Shown one piece after another: positions 17,196 through 25,627 of a stretch of 64,000 bases of DNA. How positions within the stretch are numbered: position 1 is the stretch's first letter; the number at the start of each line of letters is the position of its first letter. The notes under the pieces were generated by a model. It was not told the origin of the DNA. It saw only the letters and a list, made by a program, of their open reading frames with translations, and did not search any database. The position numbers and the translations under genes are program-made. The DNA is from an uncultured Paracoccaceae bacterium (GTDB taxonomy: Bacteria; Pseudomonadota; Alphaproteobacteria; Rhodobacterales; Rhodobacteraceae): the NCBI GenBank assembly GCA_947493335.1, contig CANLQO010000002.1, positions 744,001 to 808,000 on the forward strand, read 5' to 3'.

Positions 17196-18443
17196 TTATG
17201 TCTCCGGGTTGGACGCGGTTGCCTTGTCCCCCAGCGACTTTTCCAGTCGCTGACGGGCAGAGGCGAAGATAATGATACAGATCACCGTCAGCACCGCTGA
17301 CAGCAAGAACGGCGCGCCCGGCGCGTAGATCGGCGCTGATGCGGCCGTGAAATACCAGAAGGTCGAGGTCACGATCAACGGTGCCACAATCGTCGCCACC
17401 GCGTTGATCGAGGCGATCAGCCCCTGCAATTCGCCCTGTTGATCGTCACTCGCCGCGCGCGACATGATGCCTTGCAGCGCCGGCCCCGCGATGGACCCAA
17501 GCGCGGTGAGCGGCGTCAGCGCCAGCGCGATCCAGCCATTGGTGACAAAGCCCAGCGCGACAAAGGCCAGCACATCAATGCTTAGCCCCAACACCACCGC
17601 GTTGCGCTCTCCGATCCGTTTCAGTATCGGCCGCATCAGCAGGCCCTGCACCACCGCTATCCCGATCCCGAAAATGCCCAGCGACAGCCCGATCATCCCA
17701 GGCCCCCAGTCAAACCGCTCTGCGCCAAAGTAGGCCCAGACGCCGGGATAGACGAAAAAGGCAATCGCATAGATGAACAGGATCGCCATCAGCCGCGTCA
17801 GGCCGGGCAGGGCCGACAGATGCTGAAACGCGCCAAGCGGGTTCGCGCGCTTCCATGAAAACGGCCGCCTGATCTTGTCGGTGACGGTCTCGGGCAGAAT
17901 GAAATAGCCAAAGGCAAAGTTCGCCGCCGCCAGAAAGGCCGCCGCCCAGAACGGCGCGCGGGTGCCGAACTCGGCCAGCGCACCGCCCAAAAGTGGCCCC
18001 AACACAAAGCCGACCCCAAAGGCCGCGCCGATCAGGCCAAAGTTCGCGGCCTTCTCTTCGGGTTTTGAGATATCGGCCATATAGGCCGCCGCGGTTGATT
18101 GCGTCGCGGCCGTGATCCCACCCAGAATGCGCCCGATGATCAGCAAGGTCATCGTTCCGGCGACGGCCATCAGCACATAGTCAAATGCCATCACCGCAAG
18201 GCTGATCAACAGCACGGGCCTGCGGCCAAACCGGTCCGACAGGCTGCCAATTGTCGGACCGAAGAAAAACTGCATCAACGCAAAGATCGTCGTCAGGATG
18301 CCGCCCCAGATCGCCGCATTGGCCAGATCGTAGTCGCCCACTTCCTGAATCAGGTCCGGCATCACCGGCATGATCAGTCCAATCCCCATGCTGTCCAGCA
18401 CGACAGAAATCAGGATGAAAGTGATTGGCAGGCGATTGTCCAT
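17196..18443 (-). CDS. MFS transporter, TetA/Tcr-like
   Basis: A 415-residue, 12-helix drug/proton antiporter-type MFS protein. The start MDNRLPITFILISVVLDSMGIGLIMPVMP and the loop 2-3 motif GSLSDRFGRRPVLL are those of the TetA/Tcr group, followed by motif C-like GAAFGVGFVLGPLLGG. Such proteins are often annotated as tetracycline or multidrug exporters, but in an environmental bacterium the natural substrate is unknown. ATG 18443 is preferred because the first helix starts there; the open frame runs further upstream without homology. It lies 59 bases downstream of the EamA gene in the same direction. Confidence 0.85.
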   Translation of the reverse strand: MDNRLPITFILISVVLDSMGIGLIMPVMPDLIQEVGDYDLANAAIWGGILTTIFALMQFFFGPTIGSLSDRFGRRPVLLISLAVMAFDYVLMAVAGTMTLLIIGRILGGITAATQSTAAAYMADISKPEEKAANFGLIGAAFGVGFVLGPLLGGALAEFGTRAPFWAAAFLAAANFAFGYFILPETVTDKIRRPFSWKRANPLGAFQHLSALPGLTRLMAILFIYAIAFFVYPGVWAYFGAERFDWGPGMIGLSLGIFGIGIAVVQGLLMRPILKRIGERNAVVLGLSIDVLAFVALGFVTNGWIALALTPLTALGSIAGPALQGIMSRAASDDQQGELQGLIASINAVATIVAPLIVTSTFWYFTAASAPIYAPGAPFLLSAVLTVICIIIFASARQRLEKSLGDKATASNPET

Positions 18444-18502
18444 GGCGGGTCCTTTGCGGTCCTCCAGAAATAAACCGGCCAGTTCAGAATGCAATGCGCA
18501 AT

Positions 18503-19348
18503 CTACAACGCCAGATATCCGATCCCCGCAAAGGCCACTGCGCAGCCCGCCCATTGCATCGCGCGCATCGGCTCGCGCAGAATGGCCCATGCCAGCACGA
18601 TGGTCAGCAAACCAAAGGTCGAGGCCGCGACAGCCGCATATTGCACATCCGGCAGCTCGGCCGCCGAGAAGATGCAATAAAGTGCGATACCATCCGCGAT
18701 CCCCATCAATGCCAGAACTGGAACTGCGCGAAGGCCCGGCCAAAAGGGCAGGCCGAACCAGCCGATCACACCGATCAAAAGCGCAATGGCGACCACCCGC
18801 GTGACCAAGGTCACCGGCAGATCGTGCGACAGCGTCGCGGCCCATTGGCCCAGTGCGAAGGTCCCGGCAAAGCCAACCGCTGCAACCCCGGCGTAAAAGA
18901 TCGTCCGCCCTTTGGGTGGCACGTCCGTTGCGGCATCATCCGCCAAGGCTGCCACGACAGAGACGCCCAGTATGATCGCCAGCACGGCCAGCCATTGCAG
19001 CGGATGCACCGGCACCCCCGACAGTGCTGCCCATCCCACCGACAGGATCGGATAACTGGCGATGATCGGGGCCACCAATCGCACCGGCCCCCGTTGAAAC
19101 GCGCCGTAAAGGCCCAAACTCGCCATCAGAAAGAATGCGCCCGAGGCCACCGATAGACCCATTGCCGGGGCAGGAAGCGGCGCAAAGCCATCCATCACCA
19201 CCATCAGCCCCAGATGAAACGTCAGCCCCACGACCAATACGGTCAGCAAAGAGGCAAGCAGCGGCACGCTCTGGCTGACGAACCGCACGCAGATGTCGTG
19301 AAATCCCCAGCAAAGCGCCGCGATCAGGCCCAGCATCAGCGCGGTCAA
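18503..19348 (-). CDS. EamA/DMT family transporter
   Basis: A 281-residue protein with ten predicted hydrophobic helices in two five-helix halves, the layout of the drug/metabolite transporter superfamily. The first half starts LGLIAALCWGFHDICVRF, and the second (FYAGVAAVGFAGTFALGQW) repeats it. The C-terminus ends in the typical WAGCAVAFAGIGYLAL helix. Function is probably export of a metabolite or amino acid; no specificity can be read. It overlaps the upstream enol-lactonase-like gene by four bases (ATGA). Confidence 0.82.
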   Translation of the reverse strand: MTALMLGLIAALCWGFHDICVRFVSQSVPLLASLLTVLVVGLTFHLGLMVVMDGFAPLPAPAMGLSVASGAFFLMASLGLYGAFQRGPVRLVAPIIASYPILSVGWAALSGVPVHPLQWLAVLAIILGVSVVAALADDAATDVPPKGRTIFYAGVAAVGFAGTFALGQWAATLSHDLPVTLVTRVVAIALLIGVIGWFGLPFWPGLRAVPVLALMGIADGIALYCIFSAAELPDVQYAAVAASTFGLLTIVLAWAILREPMRAMQWAGCAVAFAGIGYLAL

Positions 19349-20151
19349 GACAGATGCCCCGTGCGCGTGATGAAGCCGTTCAGAAGCGCGGCATATCCTG
19401 CCGGGTCCTCCACACAGGGCAAATGCCCCAAACGCCGCATGACGTGAAACGTGGATCCGGGGATCAGGTCAACCGTCTCACGCACCAGATCATGCGGGGT
19501 CGACTTGTCCTCTGACCCGCTGATCCCCAGCGTCGGCAATCGCAAGCCAGAGGTCGGCGTATAGAAATCCGTCCCAGCGATGGCGGCGCAAACGCCGGTG
19601 TAGCCTTCCGGATCAACTGCCGCCAACATCTCTTGCCATGGCCGCATCTGCGGCGTGCCATAGAAGTCGCGCCCAAACCACCTTTGCATCACACCTTCGG
19701 CCATCACCGCCATGCCTTTGGTCCTGATCGTGTCGATCCGATCCTGCCAAAGCTTGGGCGTCCCGATCTTGGCTGCTGTATTGGACAGGACAAGCGCCCG
19801 GATCAGGTCAAGCCGTTTGATCGCCAGACCCTGCGCGACCATACCACCCACGGACAGCCCGACAAAAAGCGCATCCTTGATCGCCAGTGCGTCACAAATC
19901 GCTTCTGCGTCGGCCACCAAAGCACCCATGCTGTACGGCCCCTTTGGCACGTCAGATTGCCCGTGACCGCGCATGTCGTACCGCACAATCCGCAGCCCGT
20001 CCGGCAGGTGCGGCAACACCGCGTCCCACAACCGTAGCGTTGACCCCAAAGAGTTTGAGAACATCAACACCGGACCATCCTTTGGGCCTGATGTCTCGGC
20101 ATGCAGCGTCACGCCGTCACGGTTGATCTTGTGGATCTGTGTCTCAGTCAT
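19345..20151 (-). CDS. Alpha/beta hydrolase, 3-oxoadipate enol-lactonase-like
   Basis: A 268-residue alpha/beta hydrolase. The oxyanion region is FSNSLGSTLRLWD, the nucleophile elbow GLSVGGMVAQ (serine near residue 100), and the catalytic histidine sits in RRLGHLPCVEDP near the end. These match PcaD, which opens 3-oxoadipate enol-lactone in the beta-ketoadipate pathway. No other pca gene (pcaB, C, G, H, I, J) is in the window, so PcaD is a family label rather than an assured role. ATG 20151 is chosen from the conserved N-terminus; it overlaps the nuclease gene by eight bases. Confidence 0.78.
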   Translation of the reverse strand: MTETQIHKINRDGVTLHAETSGPKDGPVLMFSNSLGSTLRLWDAVLPHLPDGLRIVRYDMRGHGQSDVPKGPYSMGALVADAEAICDALAIKDALFVGLSVGGMVAQGLAIKRLDLIRALVLSNTAAKIGTPKLWQDRIDTIRTKGMAVMAEGVMQRWFGRDFYGTPQMRPWQEMLAAVDPEGYTGVCAAIAGTDFYTPTSGLRLPTLGISGSEDKSTPHDLVRETVDLIPGSTFHVMRRLGHLPCVEDPAGYAALLNGFITRTGHLS

Positions 20152-21322
20152 CGTGTACGACCATATGCGCCATGATCTGCCCGTGATCCGAGGCGAGCTT
20201 GTTATATGGCGCTTCGGGGTGGCTGCCATCGGTCAAATGGTCGTTCAGCACGCTGAAATAGGACATCTCGCCAATGCGGTCCTGTGCCTCTGGGTCAAAA
20301 TGATGCGACATGAAAATCTGATCAATACTCTCGAATACGCCACCAAAGGCCGAGGTATAGACCATGTCCCGCGCCGATTTCCGCACGAACAGCTTTTCCG
20401 CCGAATGCAGACGATACCGCGTGATATCGGCCTGGATTTGTTCGTTTTCCGTGTCGCTATAACGGTCGCCGCTGTGCTTGGCGTCATGACGGCGCATCCA
20501 CGCGTAGTTCTTGAAAGGGACTTCGCCGGTGATGATCTCGGTCGAGACCGCGTGCTCGCCGTCATTGAAGTCCCCCAGCACCAACACCGGGTTACCGTCC
20601 CGCAGATCGTCAATGATCGCGCGCCGCAGCACCCAGGCCTCGGCCATGCGGCGCAGGCCCGCACGCAACGATCCCAGTGCCCGGGCAGCCGGGTCGTAGC
20701 TTGTCAGGTCCGCGGCAGGGGGCACCGGCAACCCGTCGGGGTTGTCGAATTCGCCCAGTTTTGACTTCAGATGACAGTTAAAGACCGTCACGACCCGATC
20801 GCCCACGGGCACCCGGACCCGCAGAATGGGCCGCGATAGGCGGCGCAGGGTGAACTGACCATCCGGACCAAAGGGGATGACCAGCGGCGTCTCTAGGTCC
20901 TGAATGATCGTTGGTTGCCCGACAAAGCCCAACCGTGACAGCATGGCTAGCCCGGGGCGGCGCTGGCCGGGTTCCCCGTCGTTGACGTTGGCGGCAAAGG
21001 CCACTGGCGCATCGCCATAAGGGACATAGGCCAGCTTGCGGAAAATGGCTTTGCGGGCGTAGCGGCGGGACGGATCAGGGATGTTGGCGTCATTGGCCGC
21101 TATGCCTGCCGCATCCGCCTCTGCCAGCACATCGCGCAGGGCACCCAGCGAAAAGATTTCCTGAAAACAGACGATATCCGCATTCAGCGTCAGCACCTGA
21201 TCGGCCAGCCAGCTTTGCTTCCAGGCATGTTCTTCCGGGGTATAGCGCTCGAATTTGTAGTACTCCTGATCCGCCTCGATCAGGTTCTTGACGTTAAAGC
21301 TGGCAATGGTGAATTCGGTCAT
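20144..21322 (-). CDS. Endonuclease/exonuclease/phosphatase family protein
   Basis: A 392-residue metal-dependent phosphodiesterase of the DNase I/exonuclease III fold. The diagnostic blocks are all present: ASFNVKNL at the N-terminus, ADIVCFQEIF (metal glutamate) near residue 52, VFNCHLKSK, LVLGDFNDGE (D and N) and ASDHGQIMAHM (catalytic SDH) at the C-terminus. The family covers nucleases and lipid or nucleotide phosphatases, so the target is unknown. No signal peptide is seen, so it is probably cytoplasmic. It sits inside the eight-gene minus-strand run with a four-base overlap on its 5' side. Confidence 0.85.
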   Translation of the reverse strand: MTEFTIASFNVKNLIEADQEYYKFERYTPEEHAWKQSWLADQVLTLNADIVCFQEIFSLGALRDVLAEADAAGIAANDANIPDPSRRYARKAIFRKLAYVPYGDAPVAFAANVNDGEPGQRRPGLAMLSRLGFVGQPTIIQDLETPLVIPFGPDGQFTLRRLSRPILRVRVPVGDRVVTVFNCHLKSKLGEFDNPDGLPVPPAADLTSYDPAARALGSLRAGLRRMAEAWVLRRAIIDDLRDGNPVLVLGDFNDGEHAVSTEIITGEVPFKNYAWMRRHDAKHSGDRYSDTENEQIQADITRYRLHSAEKLFVRKSARDMVYTSAFGGVFESIDQIFMSHHFDPEAQDRIGEMSYFSVLNDHLTDGSHPEAPYNKLASDHGQIMAHMVVHDD

Positions 21323-22281
21323 AGGGTGTCCAATGCGGTTTTGAACAGGGCGGCATCGACGTTGCCGCCTGTTGCGACGGCGATGACGGGGGTGTCGCTG
21401 TCAGAATGAAATAGTGCGGCAGCCAGCGCCGCCGCGCCGCCCGGTTCAACGACGATGCGCAGCCGCTCATAGGCCAGTGCCATGGCGCGCAGACATTCGT
21501 CTTCGGTCACAACAATCCCCGGCCCGCAATGGGCCTGCATGATCGGAAAGGTGATGTCACCCGGCTGCGGTGTGATGATCGCATCGCAGATGGAGCCCGA
21601 CATCTGGTTGTTACGCTGGATCGCACCCGCCGCAAGGCTGCGCGTAACATCGTCAAACCCCTGCGGCTCACATGGATGAACCCGCATGCCCGGCGCTTCG
21701 GCGGCCAGCGCCAGCGCGATGCCCGACGTCAACCCGCCACCACCACAACAGACCAGCACCTGCGCCTCTGTGATGTCGTGTTCAGCGGCCTGTGCCGCGA
21801 TCTCAAGCCCGCAGGTCCCTTGCCCGGCAATGACCAGCGGCTCGTCAAACGGCTTGATCAGCGTCAGGCCGCGGTCCTGCGACAGCCGCGCACCAATCTC
21901 GTCCCGGTCCTCGCGCGCGCGGTCATAAAGCACCACCTCAGCACCCAGCGCACGCGTGTTTTCGATCTTCACCGCGGGCGCGTCGGCAGGCATGACGATC
22001 ACACATGGCGCGCGGTGCGCCGCGGCGGCCATCGCCACACCCTGTGCGTGATTGCCGGATGAGAACGCCACGACACCTCTGGCCAGCGCATCAGCCGGCA
22101 ACGCCGAGACGGCAGACCAGCCGCCGCGAAACTTGAAACTGCCGGTATGTTGCAGGCACTCCGCCTTGACCAGCACCCGTCGCCCCGCGATTTCATCCAG
22201 AAACGGAGAGGTCAGCAAAGGCGTCATACGCGCATGGCCGTCCAGCCGGGTCGCGGCGGCGCGGATCATGTCAATATTCAT
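21319..22281 (-). CDS. Threonine/serine dehydratase family protein
   Basis: A 320-residue fold-type II PLP enzyme. The PLP lysine is in GSFKFRGG near residue 50, the asparagine loop is SSGNHAQGVA and the phosphate loop is CCGGGGLTSG. It lacks the C-terminal regulatory ACT-like domain of IlvA, so it belongs to the short catabolic threonine dehydratase/serine racemase group. Expected reactions are threonine to 2-oxobutyrate or serine to pyruvate. ATG 22281 overlaps the stop of the upstream hydrolase (ATGA); ATG 22296 would add five residues and is possible. Confidence 0.85.
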   Translation of the reverse strand: MNIDMIRAAATRLDGHARMTPLLTSPFLDEIAGRRVLVKAECLQHTGSFKFRGGWSAVSALPADALARGVVAFSSGNHAQGVAMAAAAHRAPCVIVMPADAPAVKIENTRALGAEVVLYDRAREDRDEIGARLSQDRGLTLIKPFDEPLVIAGQGTCGLEIAAQAAEHDITEAQVLVCCGGGGLTSGIALALAAEAPGMRVHPCEPQGFDDVTRSLAAGAIQRNNQMSGSICDAIITPQPGDITFPIMQAHCGPGIVVTEDECLRAMALAYERLRIVVEPGGAAALAAALFHSDSDTPVIAVATGGNVDAALFKTALDTL

Positions 22282-23090
22282 AGCGACTTCAACCATGTCT
22301 GCAGGACGCCCACCGCGTCCGGTTCATCAAGAAATGGCACGTGGCCACGGTCCGGCACATTGGCATAGCCCATGTCTGGTCGCCGCGCCCGCATCTCTGC
22401 CGCCGTCTGCGGCGTCAGCAGGTCAGAATTTGCACCACGCACCAGCGCCACGGGCAAGCCCGCCAGCGCATCGAACAGGGGCCAAAGATCCGGCGTCGGC
22501 TGTGCCCCTGCCTCAAGCACGGCGTCGCGCAGTTTGGGATCATAGCGCAGGGCAAGACCGTCCGGCGTGGCCTCATATTGCTGTTCCACCTCTTCCAGCC
22601 ACCGCGCCATGGGCACGCCCTTGAAGTGCACCCAATTGCGGTCGCGAAACGCCGCTGCCTCGGCATAGGTTTTGAACGGCAGGGGCTTGCCGATGTAGTC
22701 CTTGATCACATCCAGCCCGACGTTCGAAATCTCTGGTCCGATGTCATTCAGCGCAACGCCCAGCAGCCGGTCCTTTGCCGTTGCTGCCAGAACCATGGCA
22801 ATCAGCCCCCCGCGTGAGGTGCCAAGAATGCCCGCCTTTTCCAGCCCAAGATGGTCCATCAGTGCCAGCGTGTCCTGCGCCTCGACCGGGATGCTGTAGG
22901 TGCTGTGATCTGCCCAATCCGATTGCCCGCGCCCACGATAGTCCAGCCGGATCAACCGGCAATCCAGATGCGGGGCGACGTGGTTGAAATCGCGGCCATT
23001 GCGGGTCAGGCCCGCCAGCGCAATGACCGGTGTGCCCTTGCCTTGGTCAGTGTAATGCAAACGTGTGCCGTCAGGCGCGGTAAAGGTCAT
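22278..23090 (-). CDS. Alpha/beta hydrolase
   Basis: A 270-residue alpha/beta hydrolase with the oxyanion segment LAGLTRNGRDFNHV, nucleophile elbow GTSRGGLIAM (serine near residue 96) and catalytic histidine in PDRGHVPFLDEP near residue 255. RLDYRGRGQSDW is the usual family strand-turn. The substrate is unknown. It lies between the HAD dehalogenase and the dehydratase with four-base overlaps on both sides, so the three are coupled. Confidence 0.83.
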   Translation of the reverse strand: MTFTAPDGTRLHYTDQGKGTPVIALAGLTRNGRDFNHVAPHLDCRLIRLDYRGRGQSDWADHSTYSIPVEAQDTLALMDHLGLEKAGILGTSRGGLIAMVLAATAKDRLLGVALNDIGPEISNVGLDVIKDYIGKPLPFKTYAEAAAFRDRNWVHFKGVPMARWLEEVEQQYEATPDGLALRYDPKLRDAVLEAGAQPTPDLWPLFDALAGLPVALVRGANSDLLTPQTAAEMRARRPDMGYANVPDRGHVPFLDEPDAVGVLQTWLKSL

Positions 23091-23764
23091 GTCAGTTCCG
23101 GAATCCTGCTCAGGTCGTCCAATAGATGTTGCGGCTTTGCATAAAGCCGATCCATGGGCGCGCCTGCGCGGTTCACCCAGACCGTGTTGAAACCATATCC
23201 CGCCGCAGCGCAGGCATCCCAGCCGTTCGACGACACGAACAGGACCGCGTCTCGCGGCCCGTCAAAGCGGCGTTGCACCAGATCATATACACTGTCGTGC
23301 GGCTTGAAGACGCCAACGTCTTCGACCGACAGGCTTGCATCCAGCAGGGCCCCGATCCCGGCACTGTCCACCGCGCCCTTTAGCATCTCGGGCGAACCAT
23401 TCGACAAAATCGCTGTCTGCAACCCCTTTGCCTTTAGCGCTGCCAGCATCTCTGGCACCTCCGGGTAGGCGGGCAGCTCCCAATAAAGTGCCAACAGCCG
23501 TTCGCGCAATTCAGGGTCGCGCAACGCAACCGCCTCTAATGCCCAATCAAGCCCGTCCTGTGTGACTTGCCAAAAATCGGTGTGCCGCCCTGCGGTCGCC
23601 CGCAGCCATGTGTATTCCAATTGCTTGGCCCGCCAATGCGCGGCCAGTTGTGGCCAGACGGCGGCCAAGGCATCCTGACCCGGTTCTTCGGCCAGAAGCC
23701 GGGCTGCGGCATTGACGTCAAAAAGGGTCCCATAGGCATCAAAAACACATGTGGTGATGGGCAT
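23087..23764 (-). CDS. Haloacid dehalogenase type II
   Basis: A 225-residue HAD hydrolase. The nucleophile aspartate is in VFDAYGTLFDV near residue 8, motif II is SNGSPEML and the lysine is in VGVFKPHDSVYDL. The FVSSNGWDACAAAGYGFNTVWVNR segment is the type II haloacid dehalogenase block, which in characterised members acts on L-2-haloacids. Whether this one dehalogenates is not shown. ATG 23764 has AAAGGAG just upstream; the open frame extends 11 codons further. First gene of the eight-gene minus-strand run. Confidence 0.85.
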   Translation of the reverse strand: MPITTCVFDAYGTLFDVNAAARLLAEEPGQDALAAVWPQLAAHWRAKQLEYTWLRATAGRHTDFWQVTQDGLDWALEAVALRDPELRERLLALYWELPAYPEVPEMLAALKAKGLQTAILSNGSPEMLKGAVDSAGIGALLDASLSVEDVGVFKPHDSVYDLVQRRFDGPRDAVLFVSSNGWDACAAAGYGFNTVWVNRAGAPMDRLYAKPQHLLDDLSRIPELT

Positions 23765-23883
23765 CGCTGCTCCTTTCGTTGCCGCGCAGATAAGCATGGG
23801 CGCAGCCCTTTGGAAACTGGTTTGCGTCCATCCGGCACGCTCGTTAGGGTCCGGTCTTTATGTTTCGGGAAGGGAAACACCAG

Positions 23884-24318
23884 ATGAGCACGGCAAAAGC
23901 GGGCGATACCGTCCAGATCCACTACACCGGGACACTTTCGGATGGGGCGGTCTTTGACAGTTCTGATGGCCGCGACCCTTTGGAATTTGCGGTTGGATCG
24001 GGCATGATCATCCCCGGTCTTGATGCCGCAATCCCCGGCATGGCTGTGGGCGACAAAAAGGTGGTCGAGGTGCCCGCCGATCAGGCCTATGGCCCGCGCA
24101 ACGATCAGGCGCGTCAGGCCATCCCGCGCAAAGACATCCCCGCTGAAATCCCGCTTGAGATTGGCACACAACTCCAGATGCAGGGCCCGGAAGGGCAGGT
24201 TATTCCCGTCACCGTCGCCGAGGTGACAGAGACCGACGTGACCCTTGATGCCAACCACCCGCTGGCCGGAAAAGACCTGACATTCGCGATTGAAATGGTT
24301 GCGATCCAGCCGGGATAG
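23884..24318 (+). CDS. FKBP-type peptidyl-prolyl cis-trans isomerase (SlyD/SlpA-like)
   Basis: A 144-residue FKBP of the SlyD/SlpA group. Opening VQIHYTGTLSDGAVFDSS and IIPGLDAAIPGMAVGDKK form the N-terminal FKBP half-barrel. ADQAYGPRNDQARQAIPRKDIP and the following LQMQGPEGQVIPVTVAEV form the inserted IF chaperone domain, and VTLDANHPLAGKDLTFAIEM closes the fold. The C-terminal metal-binding His-rich tail of SlyD is absent. It probably assists folding of cytoplasmic proteins. ATG 23884 fits the family start; ATG 23860 lies eight codons upstream. Divergent from the HAD gene. Confidence 0.9.
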   Translation: MSTAKAGDTVQIHYTGTLSDGAVFDSSDGRDPLEFAVGSGMIIPGLDAAIPGMAVGDKKVVEVPADQAYGPRNDQARQAIPRKDIPAEIPLEIGTQLQMQGPEGQVIPVTVAEVTETDVTLDANHPLAGKDLTFAIEMVAIQPG

Positions 24319-24374
24319 GGCCGGGCGTCATAAGACGTGCTAAGCTTTCGCTGTCAAACAAAGGGGGATTCGAG

Positions 24375-24764
24375 ATGACCGAAACGCATGGAGAGGTCTG
24401 GTGGACCGAACTGATGACCCGCGATGTCGAGGCGGCGCGTGCCTACTATAGTAGCATGTGCGGCTGGACGTTCGAAACGATGCCAATGGGCGAGGGTGGC
24501 GAATACCACATAGCGAAAAAGGGTGACCGGATGGTCGCAGGTATCATGGATATGACGGGCCTGCCCGGCATGGACGAAACACCGCCGCATTGGAATTCGT
24601 ATTTTGCCGTCGACGATATTGATGCCACTTGCAAGGCGACCGTGGCTGCGGGCGGCAAGGTTCTGCAGGAACCCTGGGACATGCCCGGTACCGGGCGCAT
24701 CGCGATGCTTCAGGACCCGACCGGCGGTGTGATGGGCATGATGACGCCGGAAATGCCGGGCTAA
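24375..24764 (+). CDS. VOC family protein (glyoxalase-like)
   Basis: A 129-residue vicinal-oxygen-chelate fold protein. It starts VWWTELMTRDVEAARAYYSSMCGW, continues to HWNSYFAVDDIDATCKATVAAGGKVLQEPWDMPGTG in pieces and ends in LQDPTGGVMGMM, which are the paired beta-alpha-beta modules of the family. Members include glyoxalases, dioxygenases and antibiotic-binding proteins, and nothing here picks one. It converges on fabI with a four-base overlap. Confidence 0.82.
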   Translation: MTETHGEVWWTELMTRDVEAARAYYSSMCGWTFETMPMGEGGEYHIAKKGDRMVAGIMDMTGLPGMDETPPHWNSYFAVDDIDATCKATVAAGGKVLQEPWDMPGTGRIAMLQDPTGGVMGMMTPEMPG

Positions 24765-25546
24765 AGGTGATCGGGCTGTGGCATTCCCAGAATGTGGAAG
24801 CCACCATCGACCCGAATGACTTCGCCGGTTGTGTGGCTGCCCGCGTCTGACGCCAGATAAACAGCCGTGCCGCCCACCGCGTCCAACGTTGCGTTGCCAA
24901 GGGGCGCGTTCTCTCCGGTGTGCTTATAGGTCTTGCGCGCTCCACCAATCGCCGCACCCGCAAGCGTCTTCATCGGCCCCGGCGAAATCGCATTCACACG
25001 AATGCCCTGCTGGCCCAGATCATTTGCCAGATAGCGCGTGGCACTTTCCAACGCGGCCTTGGCCACGCCCATCACATTGTAGAACGGTGTGACCCGGTTG
25101 CTGCCCTGATAGCTCAACGTCAGCAACGTGCCGCCATTTGGCATCATCGCGGACGCGCGGCGCGCCACATCGATAAAGCTGTAACAAGAGATCGTCAGCG
25201 AGTTGCGAAAGTTCTCTGCCGAGGTGTTGATAAAGCGGCCCGTCAGCTCATTCTTGTCAGAATAGGCGATTGCATGCACAACAAAGTCGATGCTGTCCCA
25301 GCGCTCTTTCAGCGCGGCAAAGGCTGCATCCATGCTCGCGGCATTGGTTACGTCCACATCCACCATAAATTCCGACCCGACGCTTTCGGCCAGCGGCTTC
25401 AGACGGCTGCCAAAGGCCTCGCCCTGATAGGTAAAGGCCAGTTCTGCGCCTGCCTCCGCCATCGCCTTGGCAATGCCCCAAGCGATGGATCGCTCGTTCG
25501 CCACGCCCATAATCAGCCCGCGTTTGCCTTGCATTGAAATGGTCAT
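24761..25546 (-). CDS. fabI: Enoyl-[acyl-carrier-protein] reductase (NADH) FabI
   Basis: A 261-residue SDR enzyme that reduces trans-2-enoyl-ACP in the last step of each fatty acid elongation cycle. GLIMGVANERSIAWGIAK is the FabI-type nucleotide motif and AYSDKNELTGRF the family loop. YNVMGVAKAAL gives the catalytic Tyr-(x6)-Lys spacing characteristic of FabI rather than classical SDRs. ISPGPMKTLAGAAI is the substrate loop. ATG 25546 is preceded by GAGGG; longer starts lack homology. No other fab gene is adjacent. Confidence 0.93.
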   Translation of the reverse strand: MTISMQGKRGLIMGVANERSIAWGIAKAMAEAGAELAFTYQGEAFGSRLKPLAESVGSEFMVDVDVTNAASMDAAFAALKERWDSIDFVVHAIAYSDKNELTGRFINTSAENFRNSLTISCYSFIDVARRASAMMPNGGTLLTLSYQGSNRVTPFYNVMGVAKAALESATRYLANDLGQQGIRVNAISPGPMKTLAGAAIGGARKTYKHTGENAPLGNATLDAVGGTAVYLASDAGSHTTGEVIRVDGGFHILGMPQPDHL

Positions 25547-25627
25547 CTCGGCCCTCTCGCTCTTTTGGCATCTAGTGGCGGTTTTGCGGGCTTTGGTCAA
25601 GTTTTGGGCCACTTCAGACCCCGAAGG

